Both the position numbers and the translations under genes were made by a program. DNA of 64,000 nt from Leyella stercorea (GTDB lineage Bacteria > Bacteroidota > Bacteroidia > Bacteroidales > Bacteroidaceae): positions 1-64,000 of the forward strand of contig NZ_JAHQUY010000002.1 of NCBI RefSeq assembly GCF_019052365.1, in the 5' to 3' direction. Positions within the stretch are counted from its first letter, which is position 1, and each line of letters opens with the position of its first letter. The notes below the pieces were generated by a model. That model searched no databases, was not told the DNA's origin, and worked only from the letters and a program-made list of their open reading frames with translations. Below, in pieces: positions 1 to 10,954 of the stretch.

Positions 1-1
1 G

Positions 2-83
2 TGGGTGGTGATGGATTCGAACCACCGAAGGCATAGCCAGCAGATTTACAGTCTGCCCCATTTGGCCACTCTGGTAACCACCC
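2..83 (-). tRNA. tRNA-Tyr (GTA)
   Basis: Read on the minus strand, this is an 82-nt class II tRNA with a long variable arm. The acceptor stem is GGGTGGT/ACCACCC, the T-loop is GGTTCGAATCC, and the anticodon loop is CTGTAAA, giving anticodon GTA. It differs by one base in the D-arm from the tRNA-Tyr at 46434-46515, so this genome has at least two near-identical tRNA-Tyr genes. It lies at the window edge, so any cluster it belongs to cannot be seen. Confidence 0.95.
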
Positions 84-210
84 GATAGCTTTTGTCTTAA
101 AAGCGAGTGCAAAGGTACAAATTAATTTTGATACTACAATAACTTTGCACAGTTTTTTTTCATTATCTGTAAAAACAAACGCAAAAATAGTGAAAGAGCA
201 CTTGCTTACA

Positions 211-540
211 CTATAATGCAGCTGCTATTCTCCTCACTTTTGCCAATTTATCCATAAAAGTTGCATCTTTACGTGTAGTCTGAATATTATAACGCATCTG
301 CATCTTCAACAATGGTTCAGCGTTTATACCCAACGCAGCCTCAAATAAAAGCGCTGTCTTTTCGGTAATGGGACGTCGAGCATTAAGTATTTCGTTAAGT
401 GCCGAATACGCAATACCCATTTCATCTGCCAACTGACGTTGGGAGATGCCTCTATATTCTATCTCATCCTTAATGACCTCTCCCGGATGTGTGGGGAAAG
501 CAGGATTTATATTATTTGCTATCATATTTGGTGTCGACAT
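211..540 (-). CDS. HigA-like XRE-family antitoxin/regulator, apparently orphan
   Basis: This 109-residue protein resembles HigA/VapI-type addiction-module antitoxins. The N-terminal stretch HPGEVIKDEIEYRGISQRQL leads into a helix-turn-helix at about residues 25-75 (QRQLADEMGIAYSALNEIL, then ARRPITEKTALLFEAALG). Such proteins normally repress their own operon and neutralise a HigB RNase partner. In higBA loci the toxin gene lies immediately upstream, but here the upstream 170 bp hold only the divergent promoters, and downstream lies a tRNA gene. No HigB-like frame is visible, so it is either a stand-alone transcription regulator or the remnant of a lost pair. A well-formed promoter precedes it (565-596). 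Confidence 0.8.
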   Translation of the reverse strand: MSTPNMIANNINPAFPTHPGEVIKDEIEYRGISQRQLADEMGIAYSALNEILNARRPITEKTALLFEAALGINAEPLLKMQMRYNIQTTRKDATFMDKLAKVRRIAAAL

Positions 541-564
541 ATTATTTCTTATTTATTATCTTTG

Positions 565-596
565 CAAAAATAGTGCAACAAATTGACATTCACAAA
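565..596 (-). promoter_or_regulatory. Bacteroidetes-type promoter of the higA-like gene
   Basis: On the minus strand the -33 box TTTG (complement of 593-596) is followed after 20 bp by the -7 box TATTTTTG (complement of 565-572), about 25 bp before the start codon. This matches the TTTG/TAnnTTTG consensus of Bacteroidetes housekeeping promoters. Confidence 0.7.
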
Positions 597-640
597 TTTT
601 GTGAAGATAAATTCATTTACATTAACAATAGCAATGAAAA

Positions 641-672
641 TTTGTACGACTCCCAAATTAATAGTAAATTTG
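641..672 (+). promoter_or_regulatory. Promoter of the beta-galactosidase gene
   Basis: TTTG (641-644), a 20-bp spacer, then TAAATTTG (665-672), 35 bp upstream of the ATG at 708. It lies about 45 bp from the oppositely oriented higA-like promoter, so a HigA dimer bound at its own promoter could also affect this gene (inference). Confidence 0.7.
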
Positions 673-707
673 CAGTAATTCGGAAACAAATCAAAAAACC
701 TAAATAA

Positions 708-4082
<3,375 letters not shown>

Positions 4083-4103
4083 CAGCATCTTGACGCTCGT
4101 TTT

Positions 4104-4134
4104 TTAACAACGGATTAAACGGATTCGTTGTTAA
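4104..4134 (+). terminator. Hairpin downstream of lacZ
   Basis: A 9-bp inverted repeat, TTAACAACG ... CGTTGTTAA, starts 22 bp after the lacZ stop. Its loop contains CGGATTAAACGGATT, which recurs in the second terminator at 4204-4260. Confidence 0.5.
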
Positions 4135-4151
4135 ATACGTTGCTAATCGTA

Positions 4152-4172
4152 GCGGAGGTCTCCGGCCTCCGC
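4152..4172 (+). repeat. Palindromic repeat, GCGGAGG-TCT type
   Basis: The 21-bp near-palindrome GCGGAGG TCTCCGG CCTCCGC. A second copy is at 4628-4648 (same strand, one change), and a third, inverted, at 4686-4706. Copies 2 and 3 face each other across 37 bp and can form a large hairpin. All share a TCT at the centre with the TGCAC family at 4286, 4756 and 51253. Confidence 0.7.
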
Positions 4173-4203
4173 AACACCAAGTCGGCATTTGCACTAAACA
4201 AAC

Positions 4204-4260
4204 AGCGGATTAAACGGATTTTTATTGATTGAGCAATAAAGTCCGTTTAGTCCGCTTTTT
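4204..4260 (+). terminator. Rho-independent terminator
   Basis: The arms AGCGGATTAAACGGA and TCCGTTTAGTCCGCT pair over 15 bp with one mismatch, and TTTTT follows. This is the stronger of the two terminator-like structures after lacZ. Confidence 0.7.
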
Positions 4261-4285
4261 CGTGCTCTGAACACAGCATTTCCCC

Positions 4286-4411
4286 AGGGGGTGCACTTGT
4301 CTCAAGTGCACCAACACAGCAAGCCGTAAACCAACACAGCAAGCCATAAACCAACACAGCAAGCCATAAACCAACACAGCAAGCAGTGCACTTGAGACAA
4401 GTGCACCCCCT
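4286..4411. repeat. Composite element: two inverted hairpins around four 20-bp direct repeats
   Basis: At 4286-4312 lies AGGGGGTGCACTTG TCT CAAGTGCACC, itself a hairpin. The inverse copy lies at 4386-4411. Between them the 20-bp unit CCAACACAGCAAGCCATAAA starts at 4311, 4331, 4351 and 4371 (the fourth unit is cut short by the inverse hairpin). The outer copies can pair with each other or fold singly. Six-frame translation gives only low-complexity reading frames, so this is non-coding. Confidence 0.85.
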
Positions 4412-4627
4412 TTGAGGATGGGCACGCAACTTTTTGGTTCCGTGTTCGGTTTCTATAGAATGAGTTTTTTCGCGGAAGTTTTCTTGTATTATATTTGCGA
4501 GTAAAAGTAAAGGAATAAAAAGGTAAAAAAGTAAAAAAACGCAGAAAATAACATGTTTCTTTACAACAAACTCACTTACTGAAAACATAGAAAGCGGGTT
4601 AACGAATTTTTGAATGCGCCAACCGTA

Positions 4628-4706
4628 GCGGAGGTCTCTGGCCTCCGCAGCTCCAAGTCACAGTTATGATTGTCCTCAGCTTGCTGCGGAGACCGGAGAC
4701 CTCCGC
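4628..4706. repeat. Inverted pair of GCGGAGG-type palindromes
   Basis: GCGGAGGTCTCTGGCCTCCGC (4628-4648) and its near-inverse (4686-4706) are separated by a 37-bp spacer. Each is a small palindrome and together they form a long imperfect hairpin. They belong to the family described at 4152. Confidence 0.75.
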
Positions 4707-4755
4707 TACGGATGGATACGCACCCTAAACATCTGAATTCCGTGGAAGCACACCC

Positions 4756-4858
4756 AGGGGGTGCAGCTGTCTCAGCTGCACCAACCGAGCAGATGGTACG
4801 CCCTCTCGGTTGGTGCAATTCTTGATCGGTTGGTGCACTTGAGACAAGTGCACCCCCT
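4756..4858. repeat. Second composite element with TGCAC hairpins
   Basis: A hairpin of the form AGGGGGTGCAGCTG TCT CAGCTGCACC (4756-4782) is followed by two 20-bp spaced copies of CGGTTGGTGCA (start about 4807 and 4827) and ends with the inverse hairpin (to 4858). Compared with 4286 the inner stem is GCTG/CAGC instead of CTTG/CAAG, so both arms changed together. The element lies just downstream of rsmD, read on the minus strand. Confidence 0.8.
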
Positions 4859-4888
4859 AAAGAATTCTATGGGAAAGCAACCAACAAT

Positions 4889-5446
4889 CTACGCTTCCTC
4901 CGTGGTATCCTCCGGCGCACGGAACAGCGAGAAGTTGACGCTGCCGTAGGCGCGGTGCTCTATGAAGCCCGGCACATCAGAGAAGTCGTTATGCTTACCG
5001 TGCTCGAAGACGAGCAGACCGCCGGGGCGCAGCATTCCCTTACCAAGGATGAGCTGCGGTATGGTAGGCAGCGTGGGCAGAGCGTAAGGCGGATCGGCAA
5101 AGATGAGGTCGTACTGCTGCTTGCACGACTTGATGAAACGGAACACGTCGCCACGGATGAGGATGTTGTCCTTCGTGCCGAGCTTCGTCATGCACTCGCG
5201 GATGAACGACGCATGGTCGCGGTCCATCTCCACGCTCACAACCGGAGCGCAGCCGCGCGAGAGCAGTTCGAGCGAGATGCTGCCTGTGCCAGCGAAGAGG
5301 TCGAGCGCCTGTGCGCCATCCATATCGATGTAGCCGTTAATCACGTTGAAGATATTCTCTTTGGCGAAGTCCGTAGTAGGACGTGCCTTGAACGAGCGCG
5401 GAATATCGAAGTGGCGCCCTTTATATTTTCCTGTTATTATACGCAT
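4889..5446 (-). CDS. rsmD: 16S rRNA (guanine966-N2)-methyltransferase RsmD
   Basis: This 185-residue SAM-dependent methyltransferase modifies G966 of 16S rRNA. It opens MRIITGKYKGR, followed by RPTTDFAKENIFN, which are hallmarks of RsmD. The SAM-binding strand is ALDLFAGTGSISLELLSRG and the catalytic motif DPPYALP (N/DPPY type). The reading frame runs 30 codons further upstream, but those codons are only translated 8-bp repeats (QHLTTTPSQHH), so the start at 5446 is preferred. It follows the DUF3822 gene on the same strand with a 128-bp repeat-filled gap; this gene pair is common in Bacteroidetes. Confidence 0.93.
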   Translation of the reverse strand: MRIITGKYKGRHFDIPRSFKARPTTDFAKENIFNVINGYIDMDGAQALDLFAGTGSISLELLSRGCAPVVSVEMDRDHASFIRECMTKLGTKDNILIRGDVFRFIKSCKQQYDLIFADPPYALPTLPTIPQLILGKGMLRPGGLLVFEHGKHNDFSDVPGFIEHRAYGSVNFSLFRAPEDTTEEA

Positions 5447-5449
5447 GAT

Positions 5450-5580
5450 GTAATGGTGTTGAGATGGTGTGGTGGTGAGGTGTTGAGATGTGTGGTGAGA
5501 TGGTGAGGTGGTGTTATGTTGACATTTGCATTGCATATCTCAACACCTCAACATCTCAACACAACACCTCAACATCACAA
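5450..5580. repeat. Imperfect 8-bp tandem repeats in inverted halves
   Basis: The first half (about 5451-5515) is built from GGTGAGAT/GGTGTTGA-like octamers; the second (about 5537-5580) is built from their complements (CTCAACAC, CTCAACAT). The two halves can pair over tens of bases in the transcript between the DUF3822 gene and rsmD. Related octamer arrays are at 18774-18862 and 32000-32036. Confidence 0.7.
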
Positions 5581-6267
5581 CTCATTTACATTCTTCACAA
5601 ACTGCCCGAGCTTTGTCTTCAGCGTCTCGGGCTCCTCGGCGTTGCCTGTGATGACGAGAATGTCGGTGGGTCGCATGGCGAGCTGCTGCCACACGCTCAT
5701 GATGTAGAACACGGCGTCCTGCGTGTCATCGGCATGGAACGAGTTGCAGAAGCGCAGGCGGTGCTTGCGGAAGGCGATGATGTCGAGGTCCTTGCCGCGG
5801 AACACGCAGAACAGCTTCTCCTGGAAACCGCCGTACGCACGCTGGTTCAGGTCGGCGAGCGTAGAGGCGATGCGCGGCTCGAAGCACACGTAGCGGAAGT
5901 TCTCGTTGAGCACGAAGTGGAGGTCCTTGTTCACGGCGAACGCCACCACCACGCCCAGCGCGTCGAGCGGCGACGTCTGCACCTCGTCGGCTGCAGCGAG
6001 GCTGAACGCGTTGCGGTAGAGCAGTGTGGCGCTGCCTGCGCTGTACTCGTCCTCGGGGATGAGCATCACGGGCGTGTCGACCACCACCGTCACACGGTCG
6101 TACTGGCGCGGATGGCGCAGCAGAGCGCACGAGGCGAGAGCCTGTCGCAGGTTGGCAGCCACGGCGATGCCCGAATTCAGGGCGTACGTCTCGCGATCGT
6201 TGCCGCCGTCGGCAGAGTCGGTCTGCAGCGTCATCATCGTGTTGTCTATCGTGATGATAAGTTTCAT
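5575..6267 (-). CDS. DUF3822 family protein
   Basis: A 230-residue protein of a family largely confined to Bacteroidetes, usually found next to rsmD as here. It opens MKLIITIDNTMMTLQTD and has the family's DTPVMLIPEDEY segment and a C-terminal LVITGNAEEPETLKTKL. The fold is predicted to resemble the actin/ASKHA-like DUF3822 proteins, but no biochemical role is established. An in-frame ATG eight codons upstream exists; the start at 6267 leaves the conserved MKLIITID at the N-terminus. It is probably co-transcribed with rsmD. Confidence 0.85.
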   Translation of the reverse strand: MKLIITIDNTMMTLQTDSADGGNDRETYALNSGIAVAANLRQALASCALLRHPRQYDRVTVVVDTPVMLIPEDEYSAGSATLLYRNAFSLAAADEVQTSPLDALGVVVAFAVNKDLHFVLNENFRYVCFEPRIASTLADLNQRAYGGFQEKLFCVFRGKDLDIIAFRKHRLRFCNSFHADDTQDAVFYIMSVWQQLAMRPTDILVITGNAEEPETLKTKLGQFVKNVNEL

Positions 6268-6401
6268 GTTTTTATACTGATATGTTTGCACAAAGTTACT
6301 GAAAAAGTTTGGGTTATGCGAAAAAAACAGCGTTGCAATGCCGTTCTATAGTCAAATTTCTGTAATTTTGTAGAATTGAAAAGACAAAAACCACAACGCT
6401 T

Positions 6402-7418
6402 ATGCAATCATACAAGACCGACGTAGCAGTACTCATACTCTTCTTCAACCGTCCCGACCACATCGGCAAGGTGTTCGACGAAGTGCGCAAGGCGCGACCA
6501 TCAAAGCTGTTCCTCTATCAGGACGGACCGCGCGGCGAGCGCGACATGCCCGGCATAGAGGCATGCCGACGCATAGTAGAGAACATCGACTGGGAGTGCG
6601 ACGTGCAGCGCCTCTACCAGGAGCGCAACTACGGCTGCGACCCCTCGGAGTACATCTCGCAGAAGTGGGCGTTCTCGTTCGTCGACAAGTGCATTGTGCT
6701 CGAGGACGACGACGTACCCTCGCAGTCGTTCTTCACCTTCTGCAAGGAGATGCTCGACCGCTACGAGCACGACGAGCGCATCTGGATGATTGCAGGCTTC
6801 AACCCCGAGGAGCAGCTGTCCGACTACCCCTACGACTATCTCTTCACCTCCGTGTTCTCTATTTGGGGATGGGCGTCGTGGCGCCGCGTCATCGACAAGT
6901 GGGAGCCCGGATACCCGTTCCTCGACGACCGCACGTCGATGCGACAACTCAAGAAGATAATGCGCCAGCGACGCTACTGCGAGGACACGCTGCGCGCATG
7001 CTACGACCATCGCGCGTCGGGCAAGGAATACTACGAGACGATATTCTGGGCATCGATGGTAATGAACTCCGGACTCGCCATCATGCCCTCGCACAACCTT
7101 ATCAATAACCTCGGAGCCACCGACGGGTCGACTCACTATACCGGCTCGCTGCAGACCATGCCGCGCCGACTGCGCCGACTGTTCACCATGAAGCGCTTCG
7201 AGCTGGAGAGCGAACTGAAGCACCCGCCGTACGTGATAGAGGACGTCGACTTCAAGGAGCAGGTGTACCGCACGTATGCCTACGGTCACCCGTTGATAAA
7301 GTTCGGACGCTCTTTGGAGGAGCTCGTGCTCAATATGCGCTACGGCAACTTCGCGCATATATGGCGCTCGATAGGCAACCGCATACGCAAAATATTCGGC
7401 AAAGACAGCCATTGGTAA
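6402..7418 (+). CDS. Glycosyltransferase, GT-A fold
   Basis: A 338-residue protein. Residues 7-110 show a nucleotide-sugar transferase fold: AVLILFFNRPDHIGKVFDEV, then LFLYQDGPRGE, and a CIVLEDDDVPSQSFF segment whose EDDD supplies the metal-binding DxD. The motif SIWGWASWRRVIDKW (about 150-165) is typical of the GNT-I-like/GT2-related family seen in Bacteroidetes. There is no signal or membrane anchor, so a cytoplasmic enzyme of surface glycan synthesis is likely. It lies 63 bp upstream of the T9SS cluster in the same direction with no obvious terminator between, so it may be co-transcribed. A TAATTTTG box at 6363-6370 may be its -7 element. The donor and acceptor sugars are unknown. Confidence 0.85.
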   Translation: MQSYKTDVAVLILFFNRPDHIGKVFDEVRKARPSKLFLYQDGPRGERDMPGIEACRRIVENIDWECDVQRLYQERNYGCDPSEYISQKWAFSFVDKCIVLEDDDVPSQSFFTFCKEMLDRYEHDERIWMIAGFNPEEQLSDYPYDYLFTSVFSIWGWASWRRVIDKWEPGYPFLDDRTSMRQLKKIMRQRRYCEDTLRACYDHRASGKEYYETIFWASMVMNSGLAIMPSHNLINNLGATDGSTHYTGSLQTMPRRLRRLFTMKRFELESELKHPPYVIEDVDFKEQVYRTYAYGHPLIKFGRSLEELVLNMRYGNFAHIWRSIGNRIRKIFGKDSHW

Positions 7419-7481
7419 GCCACGAGAAGCAAAAAACTTAATAATCTCACAATAATATTAATAAACAAACGTTATACATAC

Positions 7482-8423
7482 GTGTTAAAACGCGGATACA
7501 TAATAATAACGATGATATTGTCGCTTGTCTCGATGAAGAGCCAAGCGCAGTACGACGTATCATTCAGCCACTACTTCGACATGGAACCTTCGTTCAATGC
7601 CGCAGCAGTGGGAAAGTCGCCGAAGCTGAACATCGCGGCGGCTTACGCCATGCAAATGGCTGGATTCAAGCGCAACCCTAACACGATGTACGCCGGAGCC
7701 GATGCACAGTTCCTGCTCATGAAGCAGTTCCACGGCGCAGGCGTGCAGTTCATGAACGACCAGATTGGTCTGTTCAGCCACAAACGTCTCGCCCTGCAGT
7801 ATGCGTTCAAGTTCAAGTTGTTCGGCGGACAACTGTCGACAGGCATCTCAGCCGGACTGCTCAGCGAGAGCTTCGACGGAACAAAAGTGGATCTTGAGGA
7901 ATCAAACGACCCCGCATTCTCATCGTCAAAAGTGGACGGCAACTCAGTAGACCTCGCCGCCGGACTCTATTACTCGCACCGCAACTGGTACGTAGGCGTC
8001 TCGGCGCAGCACCTCAACTCACCCTGCGTGAAGCTCGGCGAGACCAACGAGTTGCAGGTAGACGCCACCTACTATCTCACCGGCGGCGCAACCATCCGTC
8101 TGCGCAACCCGTTCCTCACCATCCTACCCTCGTTTCTCGTGCGCAGCGACCTCTCGGGCTATCGCGGCGACATCACCGGACGCCTCGTCTACACCAACGA
8201 GAAGAAGATGATGTACGCCGGCGTAAGCTACGCCCCTACGATATCAACGACGGTGCTCATCGGAGGCAAGTTCCACGGCATCGTCCTCGGCTACTCCTAC
8301 GAGATATACACCTCTGCCATCAATCCAGGCAACGGAAGCCACGAGATATTCATCGGCTATCAGATGGACCTCAACCTACAGAAGAAGGGCCGCAACATGC
8401 ACAAGAGCGTGAGAGTGCTGTAG
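7482..8423 (+). CDS. porP: T9SS outer membrane protein PorP/SprF family
   Basis: A 313-residue protein with a cleaved signal (ending KSQAQ, about residues 1-23) and the PorP/SprF beta-barrel pattern: YDVSFSHYFDMEPSFNAAAVG near the mature N-terminus, then repeated GAGVQFMNDQIGLFS, GISAGLL and YYLTGGATIRL strands. PorP/SprF proteins take part in T9SS assembly at the outer membrane. The longest frame uses a GTG start; the next ATG (codon 11) would leave only a short hydrophobic stretch, so GTG is preferred. It is first of five T9SS genes in the canonical order. Confidence 0.9.
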   Translation: MLKRGYIIITMILSLVSMKSQAQYDVSFSHYFDMEPSFNAAAVGKSPKLNIAAAYAMQMAGFKRNPNTMYAGADAQFLLMKQFHGAGVQFMNDQIGLFSHKRLALQYAFKFKLFGGQLSTGISAGLLSESFDGTKVDLEESNDPAFSSSKVDGNSVDLAAGLYYSHRNWYVGVSAQHLNSPCVKLGETNELQVDATYYLTGGATIRLRNPFLTILPSFLVRSDLSGYRGDITGRLVYTNEKKMMYAGVSYAPTISTTVLIGGKFHGIVLGYSYEIYTSAINPGNGSHEIFIGYQMDLNLQKKGRNMHKSVRVL

Positions 8424-8581
8424 CCCCTCCCAACCCTCCCCATCGGGGAGGCTCAGAAAGGCTTAGTCACCAGTTCTCCAAGATAGCCATAGCCCCTCGG
8501 CTTAGAAAGGCCTAAAGAGGCTTAGATAGGCTTAACCCTCCTACCCTCCCTCAAAAGAAAGAAAACAAAAAACAACAATAG
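8424..8581 (+). other. Spacer between porP and gldK with small repeats
   Basis: The spacer of 158 bp is pyrimidine/purine biased. It contains a CCTCCCC ATC GGGGAGG hairpin (about 8435-8451) and three loosely repeated GGCTTAGAAAGGC-like segments. No reading frame stands out. The hairpin lacks a T-run and may tune expression of the downstream genes rather than end transcription. Confidence 0.4.
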
Positions 8582-10042
8582 ATGAAAACAACAAAAAGCA
8601 TATTACTATTAAGTCTCATGGCACTCACCATGACACTCACCGGCTGCTTCGGCAGCAAGGCAGCCTCGTCGGCAGGACGCGGCGGCGAAGTGGTGGGCGT
8701 GAGCGGACGCTCGTTCGCCGAGCCCGCACCATACGGCATGGTGCGCGTAGGACGCGGCTACCTGCGTATGGGCCTCGAAAGCCAGGACAGCCTGTGGGGC
8801 AAGCAGACACCCGTGAAGGACATCTCTGTAGACGGCTTCTGGATGGACGAAACCGAAGTAACCAACTCAAAGTACAAGCAGTTCGTGGTGTGGGTGCGCG
8901 ACAGCATCATACGCACACGACTCGCCGACCCGCAGTATGGCGGCGACGAGACATACATGATCACCGAGGACAAGAACGGCGACCCCGTCACTCCGCATCT
9001 CAACTGGAAGAAGCAGCTGCCGCGCAAGCCTAACGAGGACGAGCTGCGCGCCATCGAGAGCGTGTACACACGCAACCCTATCACCGGCGAGAAGATGCTC
9101 GACTACCGTCAGATGAACTACCGCTACGAGGTGTACGACTACACGGCTGCAGCGCTACGCCGCAACCGACTCAACCCCGAGGAGCGCAACCTCAACACAG
9201 ACATCGCCGTAAACCCCGACGAGGTGGTGATGATATCGAAGGACACGGCGTACATCGACGACGAAGGACGCATCGTACGCGAGACAATAAACCGTCCGTT
9301 GAGCGGTCCGTGGGACTTCCTCAACACATATATAGTTAATGTATACCCCGACACAACATGCTGGGTGAACGACTTCCGCAACGCAGAGAACGAGACATAC
9401 CTGCGCAACTACTTCTCTAACCCTGCCTACAACGACTACCCCGTAGTGGGCGTCACATGGGAGCAGGCCAACGCCTTCTGCGCATGGCGCACCGACTATC
9501 TGCTGAAAGGTCTCGGCCCCGAAGCACGCTACGTGCAGCGCTACCGCCTGCCGACAGAGGCAGAATGGGAGTATGCGGCACGCGGAAAGAGCGGCACCGA
9601 GTTCCCGTGGGAGGACAAGAGCGTGAAGAGCGGCGACGGATGCTTCTTCGCCAACTTCAAACCCGACAAGGGCAACTACACCAAGGACGGCAACCTCATC
9701 ACATCGAAGGTGGCTATCTACGGCTCCAATAGCAACGGACTCTACGACATGGCGGGCAACGTGGCAGAATGGACAAGCACCGTATACACCGAAGCGGGCG
9801 TAGAGGCGATGAACGACCTCAACCCTACACTGCAGTACAACGCGGCGAAGGAAGACCCGTACAGACTCAAGAAGAAGAGCGTGCGCGGAGGTTCGTGGAA
9901 AGACCCCGAGTCGTTCATACGCTCTGCATGGCGCACATGGGAATATCAGAACCAGCCACGCTGCTACATCGGATTCCGCTGCGTGCGCAGCTTGGCTAAC
10001 ACATCAAGCGGCAAGGTAAAAGCAAAAGGAAAAAAGAAATAA
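8582..10042 (+). CDS. gldK: T9SS lipoprotein GldK/PorK
   Basis: A 486-residue lipoprotein: the signal sequence ends in the lipobox LTGC with Cys22 as acylation site. The rest is an FGE-sulfatase-like domain, shown by DGFWMDETEVTNSKYKQF, RLPTEAEWEYAARG, LYDMAGNVAEWTS and a C-terminal GFRCVRS, as in all GldK/PorK proteins. GldK and GldN form the large periplasmic ring of the type IX machine, attached to the outer membrane. It is followed after 10 bp by gldL. The C-terminus ends in a short Lys-rich tail. Confidence 0.95.
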   Translation: MKTTKSILLLSLMALTMTLTGCFGSKAASSAGRGGEVVGVSGRSFAEPAPYGMVRVGRGYLRMGLESQDSLWGKQTPVKDISVDGFWMDETEVTNSKYKQFVVWVRDSIIRTRLADPQYGGDETYMITEDKNGDPVTPHLNWKKQLPRKPNEDELRAIESVYTRNPITGEKMLDYRQMNYRYEVYDYTAAALRRNRLNPEERNLNTDIAVNPDEVVMISKDTAYIDDEGRIVRETINRPLSGPWDFLNTYIVNVYPDTTCWVNDFRNAENETYLRNYFSNPAYNDYPVVGVTWEQANAFCAWRTDYLLKGLGPEARYVQRYRLPTEAEWEYAARGKSGTEFPWEDKSVKSGDGCFFANFKPDKGNYTKDGNLITSKVAIYGSNSNGLYDMAGNVAEWTSTVYTEAGVEAMNDLNPTLQYNAAKEDPYRLKKKSVRGGSWKDPESFIRSAWRTWEYQNQPRCYIGFRCVRSLANTSSGKVKAKGKKK

Positions 10043-10052
10043 ATAAAAAGCT

Positions 10053-10943
10053 ATGACTATTTACAGCAAATTCAACATAGTCTACCACTTGCAGAAGTGG
10101 ATGGACAGTGTCCCCGGACAGACATTCCTCAACTACGCATACAGCTGGGGTGCATCAGTCGTAATTCTTGGTACGCTCTTCAAGCTCACCCACCTGCCGG
10201 GTGCCAATATCATGCTTTTCGCTGGTATGGGCACCGAGGTGTTCGTGTTCTTCATCTCGGCGTTCGACCGTCCGTTCGACAAGACGCAGGAAGGCAGAGA
10301 CCTCCCAACTCACATCGACGAGGAGGAGATAGACCGCGAGGAGGCTGAAGCAGAGGCTGCATACAACGCCGGCGTGCAAGGCAGCGTAATCATCGGCGGC
10401 GGCGCAGCAAGCACTGGCGCAGGAGTTGCTGGATCTGGCGTTGGCGTAAGCGGCGGTGGCACTATTATAATAGGTGGCGGTGCAGCAAGCGCAGCCGCTT
10501 CAGCAACAGCACCGGCTTCTGAAGGCGCAGCACAGACTGTTGCCGGCGGAACACAGACTGTTGTTTCGCCCGAAGCAGCTCAGACAGCAGCCGCAGCAGC
10601 CGAACTGGCAGCCAACCACGAGGTGGCTATGCAGCTGGCAGACGCGCAGGCAAACTATCTCGACGAACTCAAGCGCCTCACAGAGACCCTGCAGAAGGTG
10701 TCAGACCAGAGCGTGCGTCTCACCCGCGACAGCGAGGAGATGGAAAACCTCAACCGCACACTCACCGGCATCTGCAAGATATACGAGATGCAGCTCAAGG
10801 GCGCAAGCCAGCAAATCGGCACTATCGACCAGATCAACGAGCAGAGCAAGCGCATGGCAGAACAGATAGAGCAGCTCAACGGCATCTATGCACGCATGAT
10901 TGAGGCAATGACCGTCAACATGAACTTGAAAGTAAAAGAGTAA
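10053..10943 (+). CDS. gldL: T9SS inner membrane motor subunit GldL/PorL
   Basis: A 296-residue protein with two N-terminal transmembrane helices (FLNYAYSWGASVVILGTLF and NIMLFAGMGTEVFVFFISAF, about residues 22-70) and a C-terminal coiled coil (about 190-290). GldL and GldM form the proton-driven motor of gliding and type IX secretion; the second helix carries a membrane-embedded Glu (E64 in GTEVFVF). Between them lies an unusually Gly/Ala-rich linker (about 107-180: VIIGGGAAS, GVGVSGGGTIIIGGGAAS, then alanine runs), longer and simpler than is usual for the family. Confidence 0.93.
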   Translation: MTIYSKFNIVYHLQKWMDSVPGQTFLNYAYSWGASVVILGTLFKLTHLPGANIMLFAGMGTEVFVFFISAFDRPFDKTQEGRDLPTHIDEEEIDREEAEAEAAYNAGVQGSVIIGGGAASTGAGVAGSGVGVSGGGTIIIGGGAASAAASATAPASEGAAQTVAGGTQTVVSPEAAQTAAAAAELAANHEVAMQLADAQANYLDELKRLTETLQKVSDQSVRLTRDSEEMENLNRTLTGICKIYEMQLKGASQQIGTIDQINEQSKRMAEQIEQLNGIYARMIEAMTVNMNLKVKE

Positions 10944-10954
10944 AAACCCTAAGA

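Noticed and set aside
489-707. A 72-codon frame between the higA-like gene and lacZ as a HigB toxin
   Set aside because: The sequence is AT-rich, overlaps the higA-like gene and both promoters, and shows no RelE/HigB residues.
4222-4949. Several 60-110-codon frames with Cys/Ala/Gly-rich translations
   Set aside because: They are translations of the hairpin and direct repeats (recurring GGALVSSAP-like words) on both strands, without start context or conservation.
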